Assembly: GCA_036389315.1 (NCBI GenBank)
Contig: DASVQF010000040.1
Location: forward strand, 62,001 to 126,000
Reading direction: 5' to 3'
Origin: DASQYE01 sp036389315
GTDB lineage: Bacteria; Acidobacteriota; Blastocatellia; Pyrinomonadales; Pyrinomonadaceae
DNA length: 64,000 bases
Position numbers and translations under genes: made by a program
Part shown: positions 55,204 to 64,000 of the stretch, piece by piece
How the letters are laid out: every line of letters begins with the position of its first letter
How positions within the stretch are numbered: position 1 is the stretch's first letter
Notes under the pieces: generated by a model
Seen by the model: only the letters and a program-made list of their open reading frames with translations
What the model was told of the DNA's origin: nothing
Databases searched by the model: none

Positions 55204-57951
55204 GTGGAGACCCGTCGGTTCTTCTTCGCCTTCTGCTTTCTCTTCATCACGCACACGCTCTTTTCCCCCTTGGGCCATGCTCAAATGAGACAGACGGGGA
55301 CGCCAAAATTCTCTCTGCCGAAGAGCGGCCTGGAGCTTGAGCGTCGCACGCAATCCGGGAGCTTCTTCGATGTCGTGGGCCGCCGCTCGGCCGTCTTCGG
55401 TTACGAGCACAGGCCGCTCGAAGCCTGGGTCTATCCCATGAAGCTCTTCGACGACTTCGAGCTTTCATTCCGCGTCGAAGGCTACCCACTGGAATTTCGC
55501 TCCTCAGACCTGGCCGTCCACATCAACGTGCGTCCCGAGGCGACCATCTTCACCTACGCGCACGCGGCCTTCACCGTGCGCCAGATCATCTTCGCGCCCC
55601 TGGACGAGCCGGGCGTGATTGTGCTGCTCGATGTCAAGACGGTGCTGCCGATGACCGTCGCCGCTTCATTTCGGCCGAAGCTGAGCCTGGCCTGGCCCGC
55701 CGGGCTGATGACGGGCAACACGGGCTGGGAAGAGAAGCAGCACGTCTACTACATCACAGAGGAGTCCAAGCGTTTCGTCGGCGTCGTGGGCTCGCCCTCG
55801 GCGCGCGACGTTTCCCTGATGCCTTATCAGGAAGAGCCGCGCGACGTGCCCGTGCGCTTCGAGATAGAAACTTCGCCCGAACAATTAAAGAGCAGCTTCA
55901 TCCCCATCGTCGTCGCGGGAAGCACAGAGGGGCGTGAGAAAGCCAAGGCCGCGTATGAGCGGATGCTCGGCTCCATAGCGCCTCTCTATGAAAAGAACGT
56001 CGCCTATTACGAGCGGCTGGAACGAGAGACGACCACCGTCAGGACGCCAGACGAGCGCCTCAACACGGCCTTCAGTTGGGCCAAGGTCGGCGTTGATAAA
56101 GGCATCGCGACCAACCCCTTTCTGGGCACGGGCCTCCTCGCTGGCTTTCGCACTTCGGGCGAGAGCGAGCGACCGGGCTTCGCCTGGTACTTCGGCCGCG
56201 ACGCGATGTGGACGGCGCTTGCCATCAACTCCTACGGCGATTTCGCGAGCGCGCGCACGGCGCTCGAATTCCTCAAAAAATTCCAGCGCGCCGACGGCAA
56301 AATCCCGCACGAGATTTCTCAAAGCGCCTCGCTCATTCCCTGGTTCACGGACTACGAATACCCCTGGGCCAGCGCCGACGCCACCCCCCTCTATTGCATA
56401 GCGCACGCCGATTACTGGCGCGCGACCGGCGACACGGAGTTTCTCCGCGCCAACTGGGATTCGATTCAGAAAGCCTACAGCTTCTCGGAGGCAACGGACA
56501 CGGACGGCAACGGGCTCATCGAGAACACCAAGTTCGGCCACGGCTGGGTCGAAGGCGGCCCCCTGCGTCCCGTCCATGAAGAGATATACATGCAGGGTTT
56601 GTGGATAGAGGCTTCGCGCTCGATGGAAGAGTTGGCCCATGTGATGAACGACGGGGCAGTGGCCGCACGCGCACGCGAATGGGCCGAACGCACGCGCGCA
56701 AAGATGGAGCAGACCTACTGGCTTGCGGGCGGCGGCTTCTACGCTTTCGGAACCCGTGGGCCCGTGACGGAGAAGCAGGAAGCGGAGCCGGGGCCGAACC
56801 GCGCCGTGCGGCAGGCGCGCATGGAAGAGCTGAGCAAGGCCCGCTTGATTGACGAAGACACTGTGCTTCCGGCCGTGCCCCTGTGGTGGCGCACCGTGCT
56901 GGACGAGCGCGCGCAGAAAGAGATAGACCACCTCGGCAGCGCCCGGATGGCGACAGACTGGGGAGCCCGCATCATCTCTAAAGAGAGCAGGCTCTATGAC
57001 CCGCTCTCTTACCATTACGGCTCCGTGTGGCCGCTCTTCACGGGTTGGGCCAGCATGGGCGCTTACAGTTACGGACGGCCGCACGTCGGCTATCAAGCAC
57101 TGATGGCCAACGCCTTGCTGACTTACACGGGCGCGCTCGGCTACGTGACGGAGCTTTTGTCCGGCGATTTCAACGCGCCCTTTGGCCGCTCGTCTCATCA
57201 CCAGGTCTGGTCTGAAGCGATGGTCATCACGCCCGCCGTGCGCGGCCTGCTCGGTATCAGTGTCGGCGCTGGTGGCCGCGAGCTGCGCTTCGCGCCGCAA
57301 CTGCCTGCCGGTTGGGATAGAGTCGAAGCCCTCGGGATAGCGGCCGGAGACGCGCGCTACGACCTGAAGCTGGTCAGAGGGGCGGGACGCCTGGAAGTAA
57401 CGATCAAGCGAAGAAGCGATGTCGCCGCCGCCGAGACCAACGCGCGCGCTCTCTCCAAAGGCGTAGAGCGTTTCACCATTGCCCCGGCTTTTCCGCTCGA
57501 CGCGCGCGTCGCGAAGGTGACGGTTCAAGGGCGCGCTGTCGCGTTTGAGATCAAGACTGTGGGCGACGTACAGCGCGCGGAGGTCAGTCTGGAACGCGGT
57601 GGGCCCACCATCGAGGCTGTCTTCACGTACACGGAAGGCACGGATGTCTACCTGGTTCCTGAAAGCCTGGCTCCGGGCGCAGAGAGTGTGGGGCTGCGTA
57701 TCCTCGGTGCGCGCGCCGACGCAGAGGCTCTGCACCTTCGTCTTGAAGGCTTAGGCGGGCGCAGCTACGCCCTGCGCGTGCGCTCCCCGTACCGTTTGGG
57801 CCCATCAAGCGGCGCGACAATTGAGGTTGGCAGTGATGATGGCGAGCAGCAATTAAGAATCGCCTTTGAAGGTCAAGCCGGTCTTTACGTCCGGCGCGAT
57901 CTAAGGATTCCGCTGCGGCGCGGCGCAGGCAATCGTCGGCAGAAGAAATGA
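55204..57951 (+). CDS. secreted (alpha/alpha)6 glycosidase, amylo-1,6-glucosidase (GDE-C)/GH63-like
   Basis: 915 residues from a GTG with a GGAGGGAGG site. Signal peptide METRRFFFAFCFLFITHTLF. An N-terminal beta-sandwich (about 40-230) leads to a six-hairpin barrel: GFAWYFGRDAMWTALAINSY, GKIPHEISQSASLIPWFTDY, DTDGNGLIENTKFGHGWVEG, DWGARIISKESRLYDPLSYH and YGSVWPLFTGWASMGAY. These match the glycogen-debranching and GH63/GH15 clan, with acidic catalytic residues likely in the GHGWVEGG and GSVWP segments. It should cleave alpha-glucosidic or alpha-mannosidic ends outside the cytoplasm. A trehalase follows 58 bp downstream, pointing to alpha-glucoside use. Confidence 0.85.
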   Translation: METRRFFFAFCFLFITHTLFSPLGHAQMRQTGTPKFSLPKSGLELERRTQSGSFFDVVGRRSAVFGYEHRPLEAWVYPMKLFDDFELSFRVEGYPLEFRSSDLAVHINVRPEATIFTYAHAAFTVRQIIFAPLDEPGVIVLLDVKTVLPMTVAASFRPKLSLAWPAGLMTGNTGWEEKQHVYYITEESKRFVGVVGSPSARDVSLMPYQEEPRDVPVRFEIETSPEQLKSSFIPIVVAGSTEGREKAKAAYERMLGSIAPLYEKNVAYYERLERETTTVRTPDERLNTAFSWAKVGVDKGIATNPFLGTGLLAGFRTSGESERPGFAWYFGRDAMWTALAINSYGDFASARTALEFLKKFQRADGKIPHEISQSASLIPWFTDYEYPWASADATPLYCIAHADYWRATGDTEFLRANWDSIQKAYSFSEATDTDGNGLIENTKFGHGWVEGGPLRPVHEEIYMQGLWIEASRSMEELAHVMNDGAVAARAREWAERTRAKMEQTYWLAGGGFYAFGTRGPVTEKQEAEPGPNRAVRQARMEELSKARLIDEDTVLPAVPLWWRTVLDERAQKEIDHLGSARMATDWGARIISKESRLYDPLSYHYGSVWPLFTGWASMGAYSYGRPHVGYQALMANALLTYTGALGYVTELLSGDFNAPFGRSSHHQVWSEAMVITPAVRGLLGISVGAGGRELRFAPQLPAGWDRVEALGIAAGDARYDLKLVRGAGRLEVTIKRRSDVAAAETNARALSKGVERFTIAPAFPLDARVAKVTVQGRAVAFEIKTVGDVQRAEVSLERGGPTIEAVFTYTEGTDVYLVPESLAPGAESVGLRILGARADAEALHLRLEGLGGRSYALRVRSPYRLGPSSGATIEVGSDDGEQQLRIAFEGQAGLYVRRDLRIPLRRGAGNRRQKK

Positions 57952-58009
57952 GAGATTGGCTTCGGGGCGCGCGCTTCGCGTCCTTTGAAAGCTTCGCGGA
58001 GGTCTCGGT

Positions 58010-59677
58010 ATGACGGATAAAAAACGTGTGAAGAGATATTTTCTTTCTCTGGTAACGATCTTGATGCTGGCCCTCGCGCAGGCGGGCCCGACGCCCGTCC
58101 CTGCTGCCGGTCAAAGGCAGACGGCGCGAGAGTCGGGCCAACTACGGGCCATACGGCAATATATCAAAGAGGGCTGGCACACCTTGACGCGCTCCAACGC
58201 GCAGCTTGCGAAGGCCGCCGTTGACCCCAAGTTTCACGCCCCGCCCGATTATCGTTGGCCCGTCTACGTCTCAACGAGCGAGAATCTCAAGCGCGTCGAA
58301 GAGCGCCTGCGCGCCGAGATGAAGCCGGAAGACTTCGCGCGCATAGAGTTGAGGACGCTCACGGCCGAGCCGCGCCAGATTAGCGAGCACGGGCTGCTCT
58401 ATCTACCCTACCCGTACGTTGTGCCGGGCGGTCGCTTCAACGAGATGTACGGCTGGGACAGCTACTTCATACAGGTCGGGCTGGTGAGGGACGGAGAGAC
58501 CGTCCTGGCCCGTAACATGGTTGACAACTTTCTCTACGAGATAGAGCATTACGGCCGCGTCCTGAACGCCAACCGGACTTATTACCTGTCGCGTTCGCAG
58601 CCTCCGTTCCTGACGCAGATGATCTTGAACGTCTACCGGAAAAGCCGCGACCGCCAGTGGCTCCGCTCTACGCTGCCGGCCATAGAGAAATATTACCGCT
58701 TCTGGACGAGCGCGCCGCACCTGACGGCTGAGACCGGACTCTCTCGTTATTACGACCTCGGCGACGGGCCCGCGCCCGAAGTCCTCTCGGATGAAAAGGA
58801 CGAGCAGGGGCGCACACATTACGACCGCGTCAAGGAGTATTACCGCACGCACGAGGTCGCCGACTACGACGTGGGCCAATACTACGACAAGACGAGAGAC
58901 GAATTGACGCCGCTCTTTTATAAGGGCGACCGCTCGATGCGCGAATCCGGCTTCGACCCGTCGAATCGCTTCGGGCCCTTCAACATAGACATCATCCATT
59001 ACAACCCTGTGTGCCTGAACTCGCTGCTCTACCTGATGGAACGGGACGCGGCAGAGATCATGCGAGAGCTGGGACGCGGGCGCGAAGGGCGCGAGTGGCT
59101 TCGGCGCGCAGAGGCGCGACGCCGCATGGTCAATCGCTTGATGTGGGACGAAAGGGATGGTCTTTATTACGACTATAATTTTCAGAAGCGGGCCCTTAGG
59201 CGTTACGCTTTTGCGACCACCTTTTATCCTCTCTGGGTAGGCATAGCCGACCGCAGGCAGGCCGCGCGCATCGTCTCCAACCTACACCTCTTCGAGCGCC
59301 CCGGCGGGCTTCAGACGAGCACTAATCAGAGCGGCAATCAATGGGACGCTCCCTTCGGGTGGGCCCCGCTTCAGATGATCGGCGTCTGGGGCTTGCGTCG
59401 CTACGGCTACCAGCGGGAGGCAGACCGCGTCACGGCCAACTTCCTCTCGACCGTCCTCAAGGAGTTCATACAGTACAAGACCATCGTCGAGAAATACGAC
59501 GTGGTGCGCCGCGAGTCCGAGATCAGCAGCGGCATCAAATTCGGTTACACCTACAACGTCGTCGGCTTCGGCTGGACTAACGCCGCCTTCACAGACCTCT
59601 ACGCGCTCCTGCCTTTGAGAGAGAGAGCAGACGTGCTGAAGCTCGACGGCGTGCCCGTGCCTCCGCCCCGGCGCTGA
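58010..59677 (+). CDS. treA: GH37 trehalase, secreted
   Basis: 555 residues, close to the 565 of E. coli TreA, with an N-terminal signal (FLSLVTILMLALAQAG). Trehalase signature 1 is PGGRFNEMYGWDSYF (residues 139-153) and signature 2 QWDAPFGWAPLQ (about 444-455). The catalytic acid is probably Asp316 in RESGFDPSNR, and the base a Glu in the late VEKYDVV segment. It hydrolyses alpha,alpha-trehalose to two glucoses in the periplasm. It is co-directional with the debranching-like enzyme, 58 bp away, and ends at the perfect hairpin at 59701. Confidence 0.93.
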   Translation: MTDKKRVKRYFLSLVTILMLALAQAGPTPVPAAGQRQTARESGQLRAIRQYIKEGWHTLTRSNAQLAKAAVDPKFHAPPDYRWPVYVSTSENLKRVEERLRAEMKPEDFARIELRTLTAEPRQISEHGLLYLPYPYVVPGGRFNEMYGWDSYFIQVGLVRDGETVLARNMVDNFLYEIEHYGRVLNANRTYYLSRSQPPFLTQMILNVYRKSRDRQWLRSTLPAIEKYYRFWTSAPHLTAETGLSRYYDLGDGPAPEVLSDEKDEQGRTHYDRVKEYYRTHEVADYDVGQYYDKTRDELTPLFYKGDRSMRESGFDPSNRFGPFNIDIIHYNPVCLNSLLYLMERDAAEIMRELGRGREGREWLRRAEARRRMVNRLMWDERDGLYYDYNFQKRALRRYAFATTFYPLWVGIADRRQAARIVSNLHLFERPGGLQTSTNQSGNQWDAPFGWAPLQMIGVWGLRRYGYQREADRVTANFLSTVLKEFIQYKTIVEKYDVVRRESEISSGIKFGYTYNVVGFGWTNAAFTDLYALLPLRERADVLKLDGVPVPPPRR

Positions 59678-59700
59678 AGGATGAACTCAAAAGAGGATAT

Positions 59701-59738
59701 AAAATAGAGAGGGCTCACTTGTGAGCCCTCTCTATTTT
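59701..59738. terminator. bidirectional intrinsic terminator, 18-bp perfect stem
   Basis: AAAATAGAGAGGGCTCAC pairs exactly with 59721-59738 across a TT loop; the A/T tracts at both ends make it functional on either strand. It sits between the convergent trehalase and TonB receptor. Confidence 0.93.
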
Positions 59739-59766
59739 CCGTCAAAACATCTCTTCCGCGAACTGC

Positions 59767-62700
59767 TTAGAAGACGAACCGCATGCCGAACTGCCACTGG
59801 CGCTGGCGAGAGCCGGGAGCCTGCGTTGAAGTGATCTTGCCCACGTCCGGGTTATCCACAGTCGAGTTCGGCAGGCCCAGGTTGACGTGGTTGAAGATAT
59901 TGAAGGACTCGGCGCGGAATTCCAGCTTGGTTCCTTCGGTCAATCCGAACCGCTTGAAGATCGAGAGGTCTGATTGCCAGAAGGCTGGCCCGCGCAGGCT
60001 GTTGCGTCCGGCGTTGCCGAACTGGTTGGGCCCGGGCACTTCCCAGGGCGTTCCAGGGCCCACGCCGCCGATGAACCAGCGGTCGCGGTTCTGGCCGCTC
60101 GGGTAAGGATTGCCGATCAGATTGGGCCTGCACGGGCCGGCGTTCGTGCCCGGGCAGGACGAAAGGGTCGGCGTAAACGGCAAGCCGCTCTGCCAGGTGG
60201 TCGAGGAGTTGATCTGCCAGCCGCCGATGATAAAGTCTAGTGGGCGCGAGATGCCCGTCAGATATTTTCTCCCTCTGCCGACGGGTACGTCCCAGACCTC
60301 TGTGAAGACGAAGACGTGCGTGCGATCAAAGCCCGATGGGCCATAGACTACGCTGCGATCATGTATGTATTCGTCGCTGTAGTTGCGGGCCGCCTGCCAG
60401 GTGTAGTGGGCCAGGATGTTCAGGTCTGAGAAGCGCGTCTCGAACTTCGCTTGCAAGGCGTTATAGCGATTGTCTGCGTCGTTGCCGTAATAGGTGATGT
60501 TCTGCGTCCAGCCGAAGCGGTTGAAGAACGGACGCCGCAGGTCTGTGTTCGGGACGGCCAGGTTGCTCACGGGCTGGTTGACATTGTAGCCGGGCCCGTC
60601 GCCGTAGAAGACGTGCGTCCCCTTGTTGCCCACGTAGCCGACTTCAATCGAGGTGTTGGGCCCAAGCTGGTGCTGCACCGTCACGTTCCAGGCATCCAGG
60701 GTCGGGAGCCTCTGCTTGAAGGGACGCGCACGCCCCTCTATGCCTACGGGTAAGGGCAGACGGCCGTTGGCCGGGACGGTCGGAAAGACCGGGGCCGCCG
60801 GGCCTGTGGCGAGATTGAAGACGCTGTTGTAGTTGCCGCCCGAAGGGTTCAAGCTCTGGAAGGCTATGACGGGAAGGTTCTGCGTCACCGTATGGCCGAA
60901 GATGGAGCCGAACACGCCCACGTCGAAGCTGCGGCCGTAGCCCATGCGAATGACCGTCTTATCAGTCCACTGGTAGGCGATGCCTACGCGCGGCGCAAGG
61001 GCCTTGTAGGTCGGCGCGACGTTGAAGCGGCTGTTGACCTCGCCCGTGTTGCCGACAAACAGCTCGCCCGTCTCTAAATTCAGCAGGCTTCCATCACCGG
61101 CTCCCTTGACGTATTCGGGGAAGATCAGCTCCCACCTGAGGCCGTAGTTGAAAGTCAGCTTCTGCGAGACGCGCCAGGTGTCCTGGCCGTAGAAGAAGAA
61201 GCGGCGCTGGTATTCGCGCGCGTCCGTCGTCGTGCTCACGTAGCGGCGAAACTCGCTCACGTTGCCGAGCAGGAAGCTTGCCAGGCCGAGGCCCGTGTTG
61301 GCGGTCGTCGTGCCGCCCGCTCCGACCTGAGCGGTTCCTTCCCTGTTAAATATTAACTGACCGGCGCGCGGCGCATCCGACGGCACGCGCAGGTTGCGCG
61401 CAAATCTGAGGTCGCCGCCGAACTTGTACATGTGGTTGCCGCGAATGAAAGTCCAGTTGTTGACGAACTGAATCTGCTCCTCCTGCTGTATGAGCGGGCA
61501 GTTGCAGCCGTTAGTGACCAGCCCGTAGCCGAACTTGAAGGTCGCCGCGTCGTCGTCGTTGGCCGCGCCCGGCGTGCGAATGACGAAAGCGGGCGTGTAG
61601 GAGGTCAGGTCGTTGAGATTGAGGCCCGGAATGCCTGCCTGCTGCGCCGTGTTGCTGCCGACGCCGCCGGGCAGCACGTTGACCTTGTATTGGAAAAAGC
61701 CGACGCGGAAATCCGTGACAGTCGTCGGGCTCAGGGTGTAGTCGAACCCGGCGGCGACCGAGATGTCGCGCGATTGAGATGAGCCGCCAAATCGCGGGCC
61801 GCTCAGGTTGGGCCCACCGAGCACGTCTCCGAAAGCGCCCGGCTTAGTCCTCTCGTACTTGGCGTAGCTGTAGCGCCCGAAGATATGCAGGTTCTGGCTC
61901 CAATAATGGTCGTCGCGAATGTTGAACTGGTCGCCGTTGAAGACGCCCGCGCCGCTGGTCGTAAAGTTGGCGAACGTGCCCGACTGGTTCGGAGCCGGAA
62001 TCTGGGCCAGGAGCGCACGGGCCTGCGCCGAGACGCGCGCGGCCGGAATCAGGTTCCCGGCAAAGGGCACGCGCCCGAGGCCCGTTACCGGATCGCCCGT
62101 CGCCGGGTCGTAAATCTGGAACGGGTAGGCGCTCAGGTCGAAGAACCCGGCGGCGTTTGGCGTGCGTGCCGCAAGGATGGGAACGGTCGTGCGAACGGAG
62201 CCTCCCTCTTTACTGCGTGTCCCCTGGTAGTCGCCGAAGATGAAGTTCTTGTCCTTGATAATCCTCCACCCGAAGGAGCCGCCGAACTGGCTCCAGACCT
62301 GATCGGGGATGATCTTGCCGGTCAGGGGGTCTGGCGTGACTTCGCTGAAGGGGTCGCGCGCCTGTGTCAGATCGTTGCGGCGAAACATGAAGATGCTGCC
62401 GTGCGGGTCGTTCGAGCCCGAGCGGGTCTGCGCCGTGACGACTCCGGCCGTCGCCTGCCCGAACTCGGCGTCGTAGTTCTGCGTCGTCACCTTGGCCTGC
62501 GTGACGGATTCGAGCGTCGGGTTGATGACGATGATGCCGAGGATCGGGTCGCGATTGTCGGTTCCGTCCAGTTGGTAGGAAGTGCCGCTGAAGTGCTGGC
62601 CGTTGACCATGATCTGGGTGGAGCCCTGCGGGTTCTCGCTCGCGGCGTGCTGCCAGCCCGGGAGCTGCTGCGTGCCCGGCGTGAGCAGCAGGAAGCGCGT

Positions 62701-63168
62701 GAAGTTGCGGTCAAAGGTCGGAAGCTCCTGCACCTGTCGCTGGCTGAAATTGGTGGCGACATCGGCGCGGTCTGTCTTGAGGCTCAACTCCACGCCGTCG
62801 GCGCTCACCGTGACGGTCTCGGTCAGGGCCCCGACTTCTAAATGGAAGTCTGCGTTGGCCGCCACGTCCACCTGGACTGTAACCTCCTGTTCAGAGGTCT
62901 TGTAGCCTTGTTGCTCGATTTTGACCAGATAACGGCCGGGGATCAGGTTCGTGGCGCTGTAGTTGCCGTCCTCGTTGGTCTGGACTGTTCGGGAAGTATT
63001 TTTGGTTAAATCCGTGACGGTGACGGTCGCGCCGACGACGGCCGCCCCCTGCGGGTCTGTCACAGTGCCATTGATACTGCCGTAGACGGCCTGGGCCCGC
63101 GCGTCTACACAGAGCATGAACGCGAGCAATAGGCTCAGGACGAGGTGGGAAAGTTTGCTGCTCGGCAT
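59767..63168 (-). CDS. TonB-dependent receptor, Oar-like, with carboxypeptidase-regulatory-like domain
   Basis: The ATG at 63168 has a GGAGG site and starts the signal peptide (MPSSKLSHLVLSLLLAFMLC); the frame extends to 63279 without one. About 1133 residues. The regulatory-like domain (NGTVTDPQGAAVVGATVTV, GNYSATNLIPGRYLV) is followed by a plug (VQELPTFDRNFTRFLLLTPG, VNGQHFSGTSYQLDGTDNRD) and barrel ending FGMRFVF. Compared with the receptor at 1524 it shares layout but little close sequence in the plug, so a different ligand is likely. Its promoter region holds a strong dyad, suggesting substrate-controlled expression. It is transcribed toward the trehalase block. Confidence 0.92.
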   Translation of the reverse strand: MPSSKLSHLVLSLLLAFMLCVDARAQAVYGSINGTVTDPQGAAVVGATVTVTDLTKNTSRTVQTNEDGNYSATNLIPGRYLVKIEQQGYKTSEQEVTVQVDVAANADFHLEVGALTETVTVSADGVELSLKTDRADVATNFSQRQVQELPTFDRNFTRFLLLTPGTQQLPGWQHAASENPQGSTQIMVNGQHFSGTSYQLDGTDNRDPILGIIVINPTLESVTQAKVTTQNYDAEFGQATAGVVTAQTRSGSNDPHGSIFMFRRNDLTQARDPFSEVTPDPLTGKIIPDQVWSQFGGSFGWRIIKDKNFIFGDYQGTRSKEGGSVRTTVPILAARTPNAAGFFDLSAYPFQIYDPATGDPVTGLGRVPFAGNLIPAARVSAQARALLAQIPAPNQSGTFANFTTSGAGVFNGDQFNIRDDHYWSQNLHIFGRYSYAKYERTKPGAFGDVLGGPNLSGPRFGGSSQSRDISVAAGFDYTLSPTTVTDFRVGFFQYKVNVLPGGVGSNTAQQAGIPGLNLNDLTSYTPAFVIRTPGAANDDDAATFKFGYGLVTNGCNCPLIQQEEQIQFVNNWTFIRGNHMYKFGGDLRFARNLRVPSDAPRAGQLIFNREGTAQVGAGGTTTANTGLGLASFLLGNVSEFRRYVSTTTDAREYQRRFFFYGQDTWRVSQKLTFNYGLRWELIFPEYVKGAGDGSLLNLETGELFVGNTGEVNSRFNVAPTYKALAPRVGIAYQWTDKTVIRMGYGRSFDVGVFGSIFGHTVTQNLPVIAFQSLNPSGGNYNSVFNLATGPAAPVFPTVPANGRLPLPVGIEGRARPFKQRLPTLDAWNVTVQHQLGPNTSIEVGYVGNKGTHVFYGDGPGYNVNQPVSNLAVPNTDLRRPFFNRFGWTQNITYYGNDADNRYNALQAKFETRFSDLNILAHYTWQAARNYSDEYIHDRSVVYGPSGFDRTHVFVFTEVWDVPVGRGRKYLTGISRPLDFIIGGWQINSSTTWQSGLPFTPTLSSCPGTNAGPCRPNLIGNPYPSGQNRDRWFIGGVGPGTPWEVPGPNQFGNAGRNSLRGPAFWQSDLSIFKRFGLTEGTKLEFRAESFNIFNHVNLGLPNSTVDNPDVGKITSTQAPGSRQRQWQFGMRFVF

Positions 63169-63404
63169 GGGGAAAGCCTCCTTCAGTGAAACGCAAACAG
63201 CCAGTCCGATTAAGCAGCTAAGGCTGACCGGAGAAACGGCAATCCTACAATGAAGATTGTCGAAAGAATAGAGCTTCAAACGTTATTGCTCAATGATCTT
63301 CGAGCCCGCTTGATTACGATCTATTAAGCCGTTAAGAAGATGGGAAGCCAGCGATGACCGAACCCGAGCGCCGGGCCCAATTCCGCTGTTAAATGATCGG
63401 GCTC

Positions 63405-63434
63405 TATATATCATATTGTTGTCCTGGACAACAA
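63405..63434 (-). promoter_or_regulatory. predicted promoter for the TonB receptor
   Basis: On the minus strand TTGTTG (63434-63429) and TATATA (63410-63405) are spaced by 18 bp. The start codon is about 235 nt downstream, leaving a long leader. The dyad at 63415-63435 covers the -35 and most of the spacer. Confidence 0.5.
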
Positions 63435-63435
63435 T
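63415..63435. promoter_or_regulatory. operator-like palindrome
   Basis: ATTGTTGTCC and GGACAACAAT form a perfect 10-bp inverted repeat around a single T. Odd-centred dyads of this length are typical of GntR- and LacI-type repressor sites. No cognate regulator gene is adjacent. Confidence 0.65.
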
Positions 63436-63595
63436 CTAAATTTTGCCGAATGTCGCCAATTTTTGGGGGCCACGGATTTTTCCGCGAAATTGTTATATGA
63501 TGAGGCCCGCGCAAGTGTTCTTCAGTTCGGAGCACAAATATTCTTACCGCACCGTCAGGCTCGTTCTTCTAAAAAACTCCGTCGAGACTTCCGTC

Positions 63596-64000
63596 ATGAG
63601 AAGACTTTTATGCCGATTGCCAGCCGTCCTCCTCGCAGCCGCTCTCTCTGCCGTCACGGCCGCAGCGCAGAGCGCGCCGCGCACGCCCGCTCAACCGCAG
63701 AACAACTCTTCGATAGTCACGCAGGCGCAGAGCCTTCTGGACGCCGGGCAGATAGATTCCGCGATAGAGATGCTGAGCGTCGCCGCGAGGTTCAAAGCGG
63801 GCGACGTGCAGGTCAAGTATCTGCTCGGGCTGGCCTACTATCGTAAGAGCGATTACCGGCGGGCGATAGAACATATCTCTGCCACGGTCGCGCAGACGCC
63901 CCCAACGAGCCGCCAGTATCGAGAGGAAGTCCAGATACTAGGGCTCTCGCACTACCTTCTGGGCCACCTGCGCGAGGCCATCCCCTATCTTGAGCGGCTC
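63596..64000 (+). CDS. exported TPR-repeat protein (3' truncated by window edge)
   Basis: The frame starts at ATG 63596 and stays open to the window end (135 codons seen). A signal peptide MRRLLCRLPAVLLAAALSAV is cut near TAAAQS. TPR-like helices follow: SLLDAGQIDSAIEMLSVAAR, VKYLLGLAYYRKSDYRRAIE and LGLSHYLLGHLREAIPYLER. It is a periplasmic or outer-membrane-associated protein-interaction module; what follows the repeats is outside the window. It is divergent from the TonB receptor. Confidence 0.82.
   Translation, partial: MRRLLCRLPAVLLAAALSAVTAAAQSAPRTPAQPQNNSSIVTQAQSLLDAGQIDSAIEMLSVAARFKAGDVQVKYLLGLAYYRKSDYRRAIEHISATVAQTPPTSRQYREEVQILGLSHYLLGHLREAIPYLERL

Larger units (their letters stand above)
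63169..63595. other. divergent intergenic region between TonB receptor and TPR protein
   Basis: 427 bp, AT-rich in the middle. It contains the minus-strand promoter and overlapping dyad listed separately. No plus-strand promoter for the TPR gene stood out, and no ORF is credible. Confidence 0.55.

Noticed and set aside
55885..57735. 616-codon minus-strand ORF
   Set aside because: Antisense to the debranching-type glucosidase; composition is typical of shadow frames.

Overview
The window is a high-GC (about 60% by eye) chromosomal segment that most resembles Acidobacteriota, probably Blastocatellia or a relative. This is inferred from family content: two Oar-type TonB-dependent receptors carrying an N-terminal carboxypeptidase-regulatory-like domain and no SusD partner, a PadR regulator next to an ADOP-type ABC permease, a RedB-like thioredoxin-fold protein, and many exported hydrolases. 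No rRNA, tRNA, CRISPR array, transposase or phage gene was found.

Layout. 1-5.3 kb: the 3' part of a PHP/CehA-type metallohydrolase, then a TonB-dependent receptor ending at a perfect palindromic terminator. 5.4-20.6 kb: a glycan-degradation block with a GH36-like enzyme and a divergent GH20 beta-hexosaminidase, followed by a tight minus-strand operon of GH2 (with an N-terminal LamG-like domain), GH38, an unrecognised secreted protein and GH92. These activities fit stepwise dismantling of mannose- and HexNAc-rich glycans such as N-glycans. 20.7-22.9 kb: a small, less GC-rich, plus-strand locus of secreted proteins in which two adjacent genes each carry an in-frame TAG just after the signal peptide, and the second runs into a third reading frame through an apparent one-base frameshift. 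This is the most anomalous coding stretch here. 22.9-31.1 kb: a minus-strand operon of GH3, ROK sugar kinase, GH13 and a second GH3. 31.3-33.6 kb: a small secreted protein and an orphan XylG/RbsA-type sugar ABC ATPase. 33.6-37.6 kb: a trypsin-like protease and a RedB-like protein overlapping a hybrid sensor kinase.

37.6-38.6 kb is a 933-bp gene-free gap packed with perfect inverted repeats, a candidate structured RNA or repeat island. 38.6-41.0 kb: nickel/cobalt transporter, DUF2231 membrane protein, UBP-type zinc finger and FMN reductase. 41.2-49.1 kb: Tricorn-like protease, M28 peptidase and a large secreted helical-repeat protein. 49.3-55.1 kb: PadR, ADOP permease, CsaA-like protein, AraC regulator, HIT-like protein and EamA transporter. 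55.2-59.7 kb: a GDE/GH63-like glucosidase and a GH37 trehalase. 59.8-63.2 kb: a second TonB-dependent receptor on the minus strand with an operator-like dyad over its predicted promoter. The window ends inside a TPR protein.

Taken together the region looks like an exported polysaccharide/glycoprotein utilisation zone: TonB receptors for uptake, glycosidases for glycans, Tricorn and M28 peptidases for peptides, and a cytoplasmic ROK kinase for released sugars. Strong intrinsic terminators sit at three convergent junctions. The octamer TGGGCCCA occurs at least 25 times across genes on both strands, far above a composition-based expectation of about two.
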